NCBI RefSeq assembly: GCF_008042035.1
Contig: NZ_RDBL01000009.1
Location: 249,025 to 313,024 of the forward strand
Length of the DNA stretch: 64,000 nucleotides
Reading direction: 5' to 3'
From: Streptomyces sp. col6
GTDB lineage: Bacteria; Actinomycetota; Actinomycetes; Streptomycetales; Streptomycetaceae
This document shows, in pieces, positions 1 through 8,153 of this stretch. A model generated the notes under the pieces. The model was not told the origin of the DNA. It ran no database searches and worked only from the letters and a program-made list of their open reading frames with translations. The translations under genes were made by a program, and so were the position numbers. How positions within the stretch are numbered: position 1 is the first letter of the stretch; every line of letters starts with the position of its first letter.

Positions 1-1
1 C

Positions 2-136
2 CTCGACCCGCCCCTGCCCACCCGCACGGTCACCCTCCTGCACCGCGAAGGCGGCTACCGCAGCGCCGCCGCCCACGCCTTCACCCGCCTCGCCCAGGAC
101 CTCGTCCGGGCCCGCGGCTACGCCCCACCGCCATAA
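2..136 (+). CDS. C-terminal end of a probable LysR-type regulator (partial)
   Basis: This frame is open from the left edge and ends at TAA 134-136, giving about 44 residues. The tail, with a run of the form TVTLLHREGGYRS followed by AAAHAFTRLAQDLVRARGY, looks like the last strand and helix of a LysR-type effector-binding domain. The DNA-binding half lies outside the window, so the family call rests on a short tail only. It lies 41 bases upstream of the nucleotidyltransferase gene and reads in the same direction. Confidence 0.45.
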   Translation, partial: LDPPLPTRTVTLLHREGGYRSAAAHAFTRLAQDLVRARGYAPPP

Positions 137-177
137 TCCCGCCGCACTCGGCCGGCTTCGGCACGTACGCTCCGCTC

Positions 178-876
178 ATGGACGACCCCGTGCTCACCGC
201 CCGCGCACTGATTCGGGACCGCTTTCCCACCGCCCGGACGGTCTTCCTCGCCGGCAGCGTGCTGACCGAGCGCCGGACGCCGACGTCCGACCTGGACATC
301 GTGGTCCTCCTGGACGGGCCGCCCGCCCCCAGCCGGGAGAGCCTGGTGTACCGCGGCTGGCCGGTGGAGCTGTTTCTTCAAACGGAGACCGTCTGGCACG
401 ACTTCGCAGACCGGGAGACCGCGAAGCGGAACTCGCCGCTGCTCGCCATGTGCGCCGACGGCATGCTCCTGGTGGACGCGGACGGGCTGGGCGCGTCGCT
501 CCAGGACGAAGCGCGAAGGCGTTGGGCGGCGGGCCCGCCGCCGCTCTCGGACCGTGAGCGGGACCAGGCGCGGTACGCCCTGACGGACCTGCTCGACGAC
601 CTGCGCGGCTGCACGGACCGCGCGGAACGCCTGTACCTGGTCGCGCACATGCTTCAGCACGCCTCCGAGCTGGTTCTCCTCGTCGGCGGGCACTGGCTCG
701 GCCGGGGCAAGTGGCTGTCGCGGCGGCTGGCCGCTGCCGACCCCGGCGTGCACCGTGCGCTGTCCGAAGCAGCCCCGCAGGCGATCGCCGGAGATTCCGA
801 GGCCTTCGCCGCCGTCGTGACGGACGTGCTGGAGAGGGCGGGCGGCCCGTTGTGGGAGGGGTACGCCGGCCGATGA
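178..876 (+). CDS. Nucleotidyltransferase-fold protein
   Basis: This is a 232-residue protein of the DNA polymerase beta-like nucleotidyltransferase superfamily. The N-terminal part carries the GS motif in FLAGSVLTERR (near residues 24-34) followed by SDLDIVVL (near residue 40), the usual pair of metal-binding aspartates. The rest is helical, with no second domain I recognise. Such single-domain proteins include antibiotic-modifying nucleotidyltransferases and toxin/antitoxin NTases, but no HEPN or MNT partner is adjacent, so the substrate is unknown. ATG 178 is the only good start. Confidence 0.7.
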   Translation: MDDPVLTARALIRDRFPTARTVFLAGSVLTERRTPTSDLDIVVLLDGPPAPSRESLVYRGWPVELFLQTETVWHDFADRETAKRNSPLLAMCADGMLLVDADGLGASLQDEARRRWAAGPPPLSDRERDQARYALTDLLDDLRGCTDRAERLYLVAHMLQHASELVLLVGGHWLGRGKWLSRRLAAADPGVHRALSEAAPQAIAGDSEAFAAVVTDVLERAGGPLWEGYAGR

Positions 877-1058
877 GTCGGCGTTTCGGCCAACCCGCTT
901 ACGGGACATAGGCGTTGCCGCACAGGGATGGGTGTATCCGCCATCACCCGGCACCGGCGCTGTTCCGGCGTTCCGGAGCGACTGAAACACCCCAGTCCGA
1001 GAGGGCGGACGGCTCGTTGAGCCTCACAACCGTGCCCGACGCATCCCTAGGTGATCAC

Positions 1059-1400
1059 GTGCCGCTCTCCCGCTCCCACATCCGTGACACCGTCGCGGCG
1101 CACCTGGAACGGCACGCGGCGGAAAGCGGCGCCCTGTGCGGGCTGCCGACCGCTCTCGACGGCGTCGCCGAGCCGGCCGACCGCGCCGGAACGGTCTTCG
1201 ACGACGGCCGTCTCACCGCGGCGCGGATCCGGCGCATCACTCTTGGTCCGCATGAACACGATGACGTATGTGTCCTGCCCCTGGCGGATTGGGAGGCCCT
1301 GATGCCCGCCCGTGACTTCGCGCGCCTGAGCGCGCTGGACCGGGCCCGCGGCACCGGTGAGGCCGCGTACGTCGGCGACTGGGACTGGGGGACCGCATGA
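1059..1400 (+). CDS. Small hypothetical protein coupled to the ABC exporter
   Basis: About 113 residues if the GTG at 1059 is used; AGGTGA lies just upstream. GTG 1033 or a start near 915 would add a low-complexity extension. The stop overlaps the ATG of the ABC transporter (ATGA at 1397-1400), so the two are translationally coupled. The protein is soluble, with an acidic C-terminus rich in Trp and Asp (YVGDWDWGTA). I do not recognise the family. Coupling to an exporter suggests an accessory or substrate-related role, but nothing in the sequence proves it. Confidence 0.55.
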   Translation: MPLSRSHIRDTVAAHLERHAAESGALCGLPTALDGVAEPADRAGTVFDDGRLTAARIRRITLGPHEHDDVCVLPLADWEALMPARDFARLSALDRARGTGEAAYVGDWDWGTA

Positions 1401-3451
1401 GTCCGTGGTTGCGTTCCCGCGCCAGGAGCCGCACCCGTACCGCTCACGATGACGGGCCGTCCGCAGCCGAGCGCCGCCTCTTCGGCGACCGTCTCACCTA
1501 CGATTTCGGGTTCGCCCGGCACGAACAGGTGGGATCCGAGGCCACATTGAGGCGGGTCGCGCGACAGATTCCGGCCATGCTGCTGCTCGCCTGCCGGCTG
1601 TCCTGGCGGGCCAACCGGCGGGCCCTGCTCGCCGTGGTCGCCGCCGAGACCGGCCAGGCGGCCGCCGGAGCGCTCGCGCTGGTGGCCACCAACCGGGTGC
1701 TGGCCCAGCTCGTCGGCGGCGGAAGCCCCGAGCAGATCCTGCACCGTGCCCTGGTGCCCCTTCTGGTGGCGGCCGCCGCGACCGGGGCCGTCAGCCTGCT
1801 GAACACCGCCTCCACCTGGGCGGCCGCGGTGCTGGAGCCGACGGTCGAGCGGGCCACCACGCTCACGCTCCTGCGGCACGCGGGCGGGGTGGAGCTCTCC
1901 GCCCTGGAGGACCCGGAGTTCAACCGCGTCCTGGAGTCGGCCCGCTTCGGGGCGGACTCCGTACGCCGGCTGACCTCCGAGGCCACCTCCGTCCTCGGCT
2001 CGCTGCTCACCATGGCCGCCACCGCCGGGGTCATCCTCTCGTTGCACGTGGCCCTGCTGCCCATGCTCGTGCTGATCGCCCTGCCCCGCGCCTGGGGGGC
2101 GGTACGCACGGCCCGGCGCCGGCACGCCTCATTGATGGCCTGGCTCACCCATGCCAGGGCGTCCAGCCTGATCAGCCAGCAGATGACCAGCACGCACACC
2201 GCCGCCGAGCTGCGGGTGCACGGGGTGGGCCGCATGCTGCTGGACGCGTACGACGACATGGCGCGGACCTCGGAGCGCGAACGGCACCGGCTGGCGCGCG
2301 GCGCCGCCGGAACCTCCGTCGGGGCGTCCGTCCTGTCCGGCGCGGCCTCGGCCGCCACCTTCGGGATGCTGGCCTGGCTCGTCGCCACCGGCCGGATGCC
2401 GGTGGCCGCCGCCGTCACCGTGGTCGTGGGCATCCGCAGCGGCGCCGCCTCCGTCTCCACCCTGCTGACCGGCGTCAACCGCATGTTCGAGGAGTCGCTG
2501 TACGTCCGGGACCTGGAGCGGCTCGGCGTCGAGGCCCGCGAGCGCGCGATCCCGGCCGGCGGCGCGGACCTTCCCGAGCACCCGGCCGTGATCCGTCTGG
2601 AGAACGTGTCCTTCACCTACCCCGGCCGGGACGAACCGTCGCTCAGGGACCTGACCCTGGACATCCCCCGCGGCCAGGTCGTCGCACTGGTGGGTGTCAA
2701 CGGCGCCGGCAAGAGCACCCTGACCAAGCTGCTGTGCGGGCTGTACCAGCCCGACACGGGGCGGATCCGGTGGGACGACGTGGACGCCGGCACCGCCGAC
2801 CGGGCCCAGGTGTTCGACTCCGTGGTGGTGCTGGCCCAGGACTTCGTCCGGTGGCCGTTCACCATCGGCGCGAACACGATCGCCGGGCGCCCGGAACGCG
2901 CCGGCGACAAGGACGCCCTGGACAAGGCCATCGACTTCGCCGACCTGGCCCCGCTCCTCGAACGCCAGCCGAACGGCCTCGACACCCTGGCGGCCAAGGG
3001 CTACACCGGCGGGGTCGAACTCTCCGGCGGCCAGTGGCAGCGCATCGGTGCCGCCCGTGCCGGCTTCCGCGCGGCCACCCGCGGTACGGGGGACCGGCCG
3101 GCGCACCTGGTGATCGCCGACGAGCCGACGTCCGCCCTCGACGCGGCTGCCGAGGTGGCCGCGTTCGACCGTATCCGCTCCCTGGCGGACGGCGGCCGGA
3201 GCGTCGTGCTCGTGACCCATCGCCTCGCGGCCAGCTCCGCCGCCGACCTGATCTACGTACTCGACGGCGGCCGTCTCGTCGAGCAGGGCACCCACGACCA
3301 ACTCATGGCCGCGCGGCCCGGCCCGGACCGGCCGGGTGCCGGCAGCTACCGCACCGCCTACCTCCTCCAGGCCCAGCAGTACACCGCGCGGCCACCCCGC
3401 CAACGCACGGACCACGACACCGCTTCCGAGCAGAACAGCCCGGGAGCATGA
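1397..3451 (+). CDS. ABC transporter, fused permease and ATPase (exporter half)
   Basis: A 684-residue ABC half-exporter that should work as a dimer in the membrane. After a cytoplasmic N-terminus of about 60 residues come hydrophobic helices (roughly 60-350). The ATPase domain follows from about residue 390: Walker A GVNGAGKST, Q-loop around VVVLAQDF, signature LSGGQWQR, Walker B HLVIADEPTSALD and switch His in VTHRLAAS. Layout and length fit bacterial lipid, peptide or drug exporters; the substrate cannot be read from sequence. It is coupled to the small gene upstream, and the next gene begins 70 bases downstream. Confidence 0.85.
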   Translation: MSPWLRSRARSRTRTAHDDGPSAAERRLFGDRLTYDFGFARHEQVGSEATLRRVARQIPAMLLLACRLSWRANRRALLAVVAAETGQAAAGALALVATNRVLAQLVGGGSPEQILHRALVPLLVAAAATGAVSLLNTASTWAAAVLEPTVERATTLTLLRHAGGVELSALEDPEFNRVLESARFGADSVRRLTSEATSVLGSLLTMAATAGVILSLHVALLPMLVLIALPRAWGAVRTARRRHASLMAWLTHARASSLISQQMTSTHTAAELRVHGVGRMLLDAYDDMARTSERERHRLARGAAGTSVGASVLSGAASAATFGMLAWLVATGRMPVAAAVTVVVGIRSGAASVSTLLTGVNRMFEESLYVRDLERLGVEARERAIPAGGADLPEHPAVIRLENVSFTYPGRDEPSLRDLTLDIPRGQVVALVGVNGAGKSTLTKLLCGLYQPDTGRIRWDDVDAGTADRAQVFDSVVVLAQDFVRWPFTIGANTIAGRPERAGDKDALDKAIDFADLAPLLERQPNGLDTLAAKGYTGGVELSGGQWQRIGAARAGFRAATRGTGDRPAHLVIADEPTSALDAAAEVAAFDRIRSLADGGRSVVLVTHRLAASSAADLIYVLDGGRLVEQGTHDQLMAARPGPDRPGAGSYRTAYLLQAQQYTARPPRQRTDHDTASEQNSPGA

Positions 3452-3521
3452 CGATCGCCGCCGCCTCCGCATCCGGCCGAGGCGAACCCCCACTGGACCC
3501 ATGCGCAGAGGAGACGCCCCG

Positions 3522-3980
3522 ATGAACACCACCCCCGCCGGCAACGACCAGCAGGACGGGCCATCCGAGGTACGCACCGGCGGCTGCCTGTGCGGCCGTG
3601 TCCGCTTCACGACCCGGGGCCCGGCCGTCTTCCCCCACACCTGTGCCTGCGGGCACTGTCAGAAACTGGGTGGCGCCCCGGTGATGTGGTGGGTTGGATT
3701 CGAGTCGGTCACCTGGAGCGGCGACACCGAGCCGACCTGGTACGAGACGTACGAAGGTGAGGCCAGGCGTGCGTTCTGTCCCACCTGTGGCAGCCGGCTC
3801 GCGGCCGTCGACAGCGACGTCCCGGAGACCGGTATCAACGTCACCGCCCTGGACGACACCAGTGGCCCGGACCTCGTGCCGGTCCACGCGTCGTTCCGTG
3901 ACAACGCCGCGCCCTGGCTGTCCCCGGCCGCGGCGACCGACCGCGACGCGCAACCGACGCGACCAGGAGATGCCTCATGA
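3522..3980 (+). CDS. GFA family (glutathione-dependent formaldehyde-activating-like) protein
   Basis: A 152-residue Mss4-fold protein with a zinc-binding pattern: GGCLCGRVRF near residue 21, CACGHCQK near residue 43, and a CPTCGSRL pair near residue 87. These are the cysteines expected for the GFA/CENP-V family. Many members have no proven formaldehyde role, so the name marks a fold. ATG 3522 follows a GAGGAG-like site. The stop overlaps the ATG of the next gene (ATGA, 3977-3980), so it belongs to the same coupled block. Confidence 0.8.
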   Translation: MNTTPAGNDQQDGPSEVRTGGCLCGRVRFTTRGPAVFPHTCACGHCQKLGGAPVMWWVGFESVTWSGDTEPTWYETYEGEARRAFCPTCGSRLAAVDSDVPETGINVTALDDTSGPDLVPVHASFRDNAAPWLSPAAATDRDAQPTRPGDAS

Positions 3981-4873
3981 CCCGGAGCAGCCCGCCCGAC
4001 GCCACGGATGCGGACACCACGCGGTCCGTGCTGAGCGAGGCCAACCGCGCACATGGCACCGGGTTCCGGCTGCTGCGCCGGTTCGATGACGGGGTCCAGT
4101 CGGGGGCCTGGCTCCTGACCGACGACTCGGATCGGCGGGCCGTACTGAAATGGAGCCCCGACCTCGCGTGGGCCGGCCGGATCGAGCGTGCCGCCGAAGG
4201 CGTCGCGAAGGTACGGGCTGCCGGGTACCCCACACCGGCCTGGCGTGCCGTCGGCACGAGCACGGACGGCTTCGGGTACCAGATCCAGGACTTCGCCGCC
4301 GGCCGCAGCCCGCACCAAGTGGCAGCAGCCGAGGCCCGGTTGCTGATCGGTCTCCTGGAGACGCACGCAGGGCTCGATCCCGATCCGCAGAGGTGCTGGT
4401 CGCGGTACGTGACGCACTGCATGTCCGACCGGAGTGCGGGGCTGTGGGCGCAGGCGGCGGCGACCGGCCCGGCCGGGCAGGCCCTCGTCGACGCGTGCGC
4501 ACGCCTCCTCTCCGCCCACGGCCCCGTCACCCTGCCCACCGGCGACCTGGTCCACGGCGACTTCCGCCCCGGAAGCATCCTGATCCAGTCGGACCGGGTG
4601 AGCGCGGTCCTCGACATCGAGGCGCTGGGCAGCGGCACCAGGGTCTTCGACTACGCGACGCTTCTGAGCGCGCCCGACATCACCCCCGAGGCGTTGCGGA
4701 TGCTCTTCGACGCGGGCGCGCGGGTCGCGGGCCCCGGCGTCCTCGCCCACTGCTTCGCCCATGTCGTGCTCGACCTGGCCGTCTTCGTCCACCAGCGAGA
4801 ACTTCAACAAGGCATCCAGGGCCTCGGCACACTCCATGAGCGCGTACGGACGCTTCTGAACCGCTCTCCCTGA
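3977..4873 (+). CDS. Phosphotransferase-fold (APH-like) protein
   Basis: A 298-residue protein of the aminoglycoside/choline kinase-like superfamily. The catalytic loop reads HGDFRPGS (His193, Asp195) and the metal site is in VLDIEALG about 20 residues later. The loop position normally held by Asn is Ser (Ser200), which is unusual and could weaken metal binding or mark a different substrate. The N-terminal lobe includes the expected lysine region (AVLKWSPDLAW). It is coupled by ATGA overlap to the GFA gene. Small-molecule kinase or inactive homologue; I cannot decide from sequence. Confidence 0.7.
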   Translation: MTRSSPPDATDADTTRSVLSEANRAHGTGFRLLRRFDDGVQSGAWLLTDDSDRRAVLKWSPDLAWAGRIERAAEGVAKVRAAGYPTPAWRAVGTSTDGFGYQIQDFAAGRSPHQVAAAEARLLIGLLETHAGLDPDPQRCWSRYVTHCMSDRSAGLWAQAAATGPAGQALVDACARLLSAHGPVTLPTGDLVHGDFRPGSILIQSDRVSAVLDIEALGSGTRVFDYATLLSAPDITPEALRMLFDAGARVAGPGVLAHCFAHVVLDLAVFVHQRELQQGIQGLGTLHERVRTLLNRSP

Positions 4874-4954
4874 GATCGCGGGGCCGTCGGCGTGCCGTGC
4901 GGCGAGCCTTCGGCGGGCGCGTGTACAGATGGTGCGCGCCAACGAAGGAGTGAG

Positions 4955-6202
4955 ATGACTCTTCAGCACCGCCCGGCTCCGGACGTCATCGTCGTCGGGG
5001 CGGGTCTCGCCGGACTGGCCTGTGCGCTGGATCTGTGCCGGTCCGGACGGCGGGTGGCGCTGCTGGAAGCGTCCGACGCCGTGGGCGGCCGGATGCGTAC
5101 GGACCGGCGGGACGGGTTCCTGCTGGACCGCGGCTTCCAGGTGTTCAACACCTCGTACCCGCAGGTGAAGCGGCGGTTGGACCTGCCCGCTCTGCGGCTG
5201 CGGCCCTTCACGCCCGGGTTCGTGGCGCGTACGGCGACCGGCTCGGTGCGGGTCATGGATCCGACGCGGCGGCCGGCCGCGGGCGCGGAGCTGCTGCTGA
5301 GGCGGTCCGTGCCGCCTCGCGACCTGGTCGCGCTGACGGTACTCACCGCGCGCGACGCCCTCCTGCCCGCTCGGCTGCCCAAACGGCGCCCGGACCGCAG
5401 TACCGCGGACGAACTGGCCGCGGCGGGGCTGTCGGACGGGGTGACGGCCGAGCTCCTGCGTCCTTTCCTGTCCGGTGTCTTTCTCGAGGACCGGCTGGAG
5501 ACGTCGGCGCGGTTCTTCCGGCTGGTCTGGCGGAGCATGGTGCGAGGAACGCTCTGTCTGCCCGCCGCGGGTATCGGGGCCGTACCCGCGCAGCTCGCCG
5601 AGGGGCTGCCCGCAGGCGTTCTGCGTCTGGAGACCCCGATCGCCGGGCTGACGGCGGAGGGGGTGCTGCTGGCCGACGGCCGGGAGCTGCCCGCGAGCGC
5701 CGTCGTCGTGGCGACGGACGCGGCGGCCGCGTCCCGGCTGCTGCCCGGCCTGGCCACACCGGCCGGGCGGACCGTCACCACGTACTATCACGCGGCGCCG
5801 GGCACGCCGTTCGCCGAACCGACTCTGGTCGTGGACAGCACGGGGCTCGTACTGAACACCTGTGTGCTCAGCGAGGTCGCCCGCACCTACGCGCCCCGTG
5901 GCAGAGCTCTGGTCTCCACCTCCGTGCTCGGCGGGGACGGGCCGGGCAGGGCGGACGACGTGCTCCGGCGTCTGGCCGAGCTGTACGACACCGACACGAG
6001 CGGCTGGCAGCAGATCGCCGCGTACACCGTCGAGGGGGCTCTGCCCGCGATGCCGCCGCCCTGGCCGCTGAGCCGTACGACCCGGTTCGCTCCGGGGCGC
6101 CATGTCTGCGGCGACCATCGCGCCACCGGGTCGGTGCAGGGGGCGCTGGCCTCGGGCACGCGCGCCGCCCGTGAGGTGCTGGCGGAACGGCCCGCCCGGT
6201 GA
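4955..6202 (+). CDS. FAD-dependent amine oxidase/desaturase-like oxidoreductase of the carotenoid locus
   Basis: A 415-residue flavoprotein. The N-terminus has the dinucleotide-binding motif VVGAGLAGLACALDL, then the GG doublet of FAD amine-oxidase and desaturase families (DAVGGRMRT). The C-terminal FAD-contact segment is HVCGDHRATGSVQGAL. It resembles the NAD(P)/FAD-dependent oxidoreductases found beside crt genes in Streptomyces, not CrtI itself. ATG 4955 is chosen because GAAGGAG sits 6 bases upstream. Its stop overlaps the GTG of crtY, so it is the first gene of the + strand crt operon. Its exact reaction is unknown. Confidence 0.7.
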   Translation: MTLQHRPAPDVIVVGAGLAGLACALDLCRSGRRVALLEASDAVGGRMRTDRRDGFLLDRGFQVFNTSYPQVKRRLDLPALRLRPFTPGFVARTATGSVRVMDPTRRPAAGAELLLRRSVPPRDLVALTVLTARDALLPARLPKRRPDRSTADELAAAGLSDGVTAELLRPFLSGVFLEDRLETSARFFRLVWRSMVRGTLCLPAAGIGAVPAQLAEGLPAGVLRLETPIAGLTAEGVLLADGRELPASAVVVATDAAAASRLLPGLATPAGRTVTTYYHAAPGTPFAEPTLVVDSTGLVLNTCVLSEVARTYAPRGRALVSTSVLGGDGPGRADDVLRRLAELYDTDTSGWQQIAAYTVEGALPAMPPPWPLSRTTRFAPGRHVCGDHRATGSVQGALASGTRAAREVLAERPAR

Positions 6203-7422
6203 GCCGACGCCCCGACATCGCTTCGGACGTGGTCGTCGTGGGCGGTGGCGCGGCCGGGCTCAGCCTGGCGCACCGGCTGGCGGTGGACGGCACCGCCACG
6301 GTGACGGTCGTCGAGGCTCCGGACGGACCGCTGCGGCCGCCCGGACGCACGTGGTGCTACTGGGAGGAGGGCCCGGGGGACTTCGAGGAGGCGGTGGAAG
6401 CCTCGTGGACGCGTCTGCGGGTGCACGGCGCCGACGGGGGCGCCGTGACGGTCGCTCCGTTCCCGTTGCGGTACCGCATGCTGCGCTCCGAACGGTTCGA
6501 GCGGCTGGTCCACGCCCGGCTGGCGCGGAGCCCCGGGGCGCGGGTGGTGCGGGCGACGGCGGGCGCGGTGCGCGAGGAGGGCGACGGGGCGGAGGTGCTG
6601 TGTACGGGGCCCGACGGCGGGGCGTTGAGGCTGCGGGCCCGTCTGGTCTTCGACTCGCGGCCCGTGGCCGCCCTGCCGTCGGCCCGTACGCGGTTGCTTC
6701 AGCATTTCCGGGGCTGGTTCGTCCGCACGGCCGGGGACCGTTTCGATCCGGAGGTGGCGGACCTGATGGACTTCCGGGTGCCGCAGCCCCGTCATGGGCT
6801 GGCCTTCGGTTATGTGCTGCCGCTGGCCCCGGACCGGGCGCTCGTGGAGTACACGCAGTTCTCCCGTACTCCGCTGGACACCGACGCGTACGACGCGGCG
6901 CTGGACCACTACAGCCGGGAGGTCCTGGGGCTGGGGGCCTGGAGCGTCGAGGCGGTGGAGCAGGGCGTCATCCCGATGACCGACGGGCGGTTCCCGCGCA
7001 GGGTGGGGCGCCGCGTCTTCCGTATCGGCGCCGCGGGCGGCGCCACCCGGCCGGCGACGGGGTACACCTTCGCCGCGGTGCAGCGCCAGAGCCGGGCCGT
7101 CGCGGCCGGTGTCCGCGCGGGGCGGGCGGCCGTGCCGCCCGCCCATGGCCGGCGGGCGCTGGCGATGGACGCGGTGCTGCTGCGGGCCCTGGACACCGGC
7201 CGGATCGACGGCCCCGCCTTCTTCACCGGGCTGTTCCGGCACACACCCGCGCCGCGTCTGCTGCGCTTCCTGGACGGCGCCACCACTCCGTGGGAGGAAT
7301 GGGGCATCGGACTGCGCTGTCCCGTGGGCCCGATGCTGCGCACCGCCGTGGAGCTTCCCTTTCTGCGCCGCCGCCCGCAGCCGGCGCCGGTCACCGTTGC
7401 CCCTCGCGAAAGGAGCCGTTGA
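6199..7422 (+). CDS. crtY: Lycopene beta-cyclase
   Basis: A 407-residue CrtY-type lycopene cyclase that should convert lycopene to beta-carotene. The N-terminal FAD motif is VVVVGGGAAGLSLAHRL, and the motif EAPDGPLRPPGRTWCYW matches the conserved region after it. The IPMTDGRFPRRVGRR segment and the GAAGGATRPATGYTF segment near residue 275 are typical of the family. GTG 6199 overlaps the preceding stop (GTGA), and the gene overlaps the methyltransferase gene by one base. It acts at the membrane on a C40 carotene, upstream of CrtU. Confidence 0.9.
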   Translation: MSRRPDIASDVVVVGGGAAGLSLAHRLAVDGTATVTVVEAPDGPLRPPGRTWCYWEEGPGDFEEAVEASWTRLRVHGADGGAVTVAPFPLRYRMLRSERFERLVHARLARSPGARVVRATAGAVREEGDGAEVLCTGPDGGALRLRARLVFDSRPVAALPSARTRLLQHFRGWFVRTAGDRFDPEVADLMDFRVPQPRHGLAFGYVLPLAPDRALVEYTQFSRTPLDTDAYDAALDHYSREVLGLGAWSVEAVEQGVIPMTDGRFPRRVGRRVFRIGAAGGATRPATGYTFAAVQRQSRAVAAGVRAGRAAVPPAHGRRALAMDAVLLRALDTGRIDGPAFFTGLFRHTPAPRLLRFLDGATTPWEEWGIGLRCPVGPMLRTAVELPFLRRRPQPAPVTVAPRERSR

Positions 7423-8153
7423 TGGATCTGCTCCACGACCGCGACCTGGCGGACGCCTTCGACGAAGCCGCCCCCGCCTACGATCTCCTCACCGCTCTGA
7501 ATCCCGGCTACCGGGCCGATCTGGCCCGTTCGGCGCGCCGGCTGCAACTGCCGCGGGCGGGGGCGGGGTTGCATGTGCTGGATCTCGGCTGTGGGACCGG
7601 TGCCTCCACCCGCGCCCTGCTGCGGGCCGCGCCGCTCGCCCGCATCACCGCCGTCGACGCGTCGGCCGGCATGCTCCGTCGCGCCCGCGCCAAGCGCTGG
7701 CCGGCTCAGGTGCGCTTCCTGCACCGCAGCGCCGAGCAGCTGCCCGACCTGCGGGAAGGGCCTTTCGACGCGGTCTTCGCCGCCTATCTGTTCCGCAACG
7801 TCACGGATCCGGACCGGGTCCTGGCAGCCGTCCGCGACCGGCTGCGGCCCGGCGGGAGACTGGCCGTGCATGAGTACAGCCTGAGCGGTTCGGTCGTCCA
7901 CCGTTCGCTCTGGACTGCGGTGTGCCAGGGCGTGATCCTCCCGCTGGGGACGCTCACCGGGGACCGCGCTCTGTACCGGCACCTGTGGCGCAGCGTGCTC
8001 GGTTTCGACACGGCCCCGGCCTTCGCCGGCCGCCTCTCGCGCGCCGGGTTCACCGGTGTGCGGGTCGCCCCGGCAGCGGGGTGGCAGACGGGCATCGTGC
8101 ATACGTTCCTGGCGGGCAACGGCACCCGCGTCGGCGCGGGGCACTCCCGGTGA
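7422..8153 (+). CDS. crtT: Class I SAM methyltransferase of the carotenoid locus (CrtT-like)
   Basis: A 243-residue UbiE/menG-like methyltransferase. SAM motif I is VLDLGCGTGAST near residue 50, motif II is ITAVDASAGML, and the post-I and motif III regions follow (FDAVFAAYLFRNV; LRPGGRLAVHEYS). It lies between crtY and crtU, as CrtT does in the isorenieratene clusters of S. griseus and S. coelicolor. CrtT's function there is not firmly settled. The start ATG overlaps the crtY stop by one base (TGATG), preceded by GAAAGGAGC, and the stop overlaps the crtU GTG. Confidence 0.8.
   Translation: MDLLHDRDLADAFDEAAPAYDLLTALNPGYRADLARSARRLQLPRAGAGLHVLDLGCGTGASTRALLRAAPLARITAVDASAGMLRRARAKRWPAQVRFLHRSAEQLPDLREGPFDAVFAAYLFRNVTDPDRVLAAVRDRLRPGGRLAVHEYSLSGSVVHRSLWTAVCQGVILPLGTLTGDRALYRHLWRSVLGFDTAPAFAGRLSRAGFTGVRVAPAAGWQTGIVHTFLAGNGTRVGAGHSR

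Noticed and set aside
3659..6118. Long open frame of more than 800 codons on the minus strand
   Set aside because: It lies antisense to GFA, phosphotransferase and flavoprotein genes, has no ribosome site and is rich in Arg, Gly, Pro and Gln. Such frames are a by-product of GC-rich third positions.
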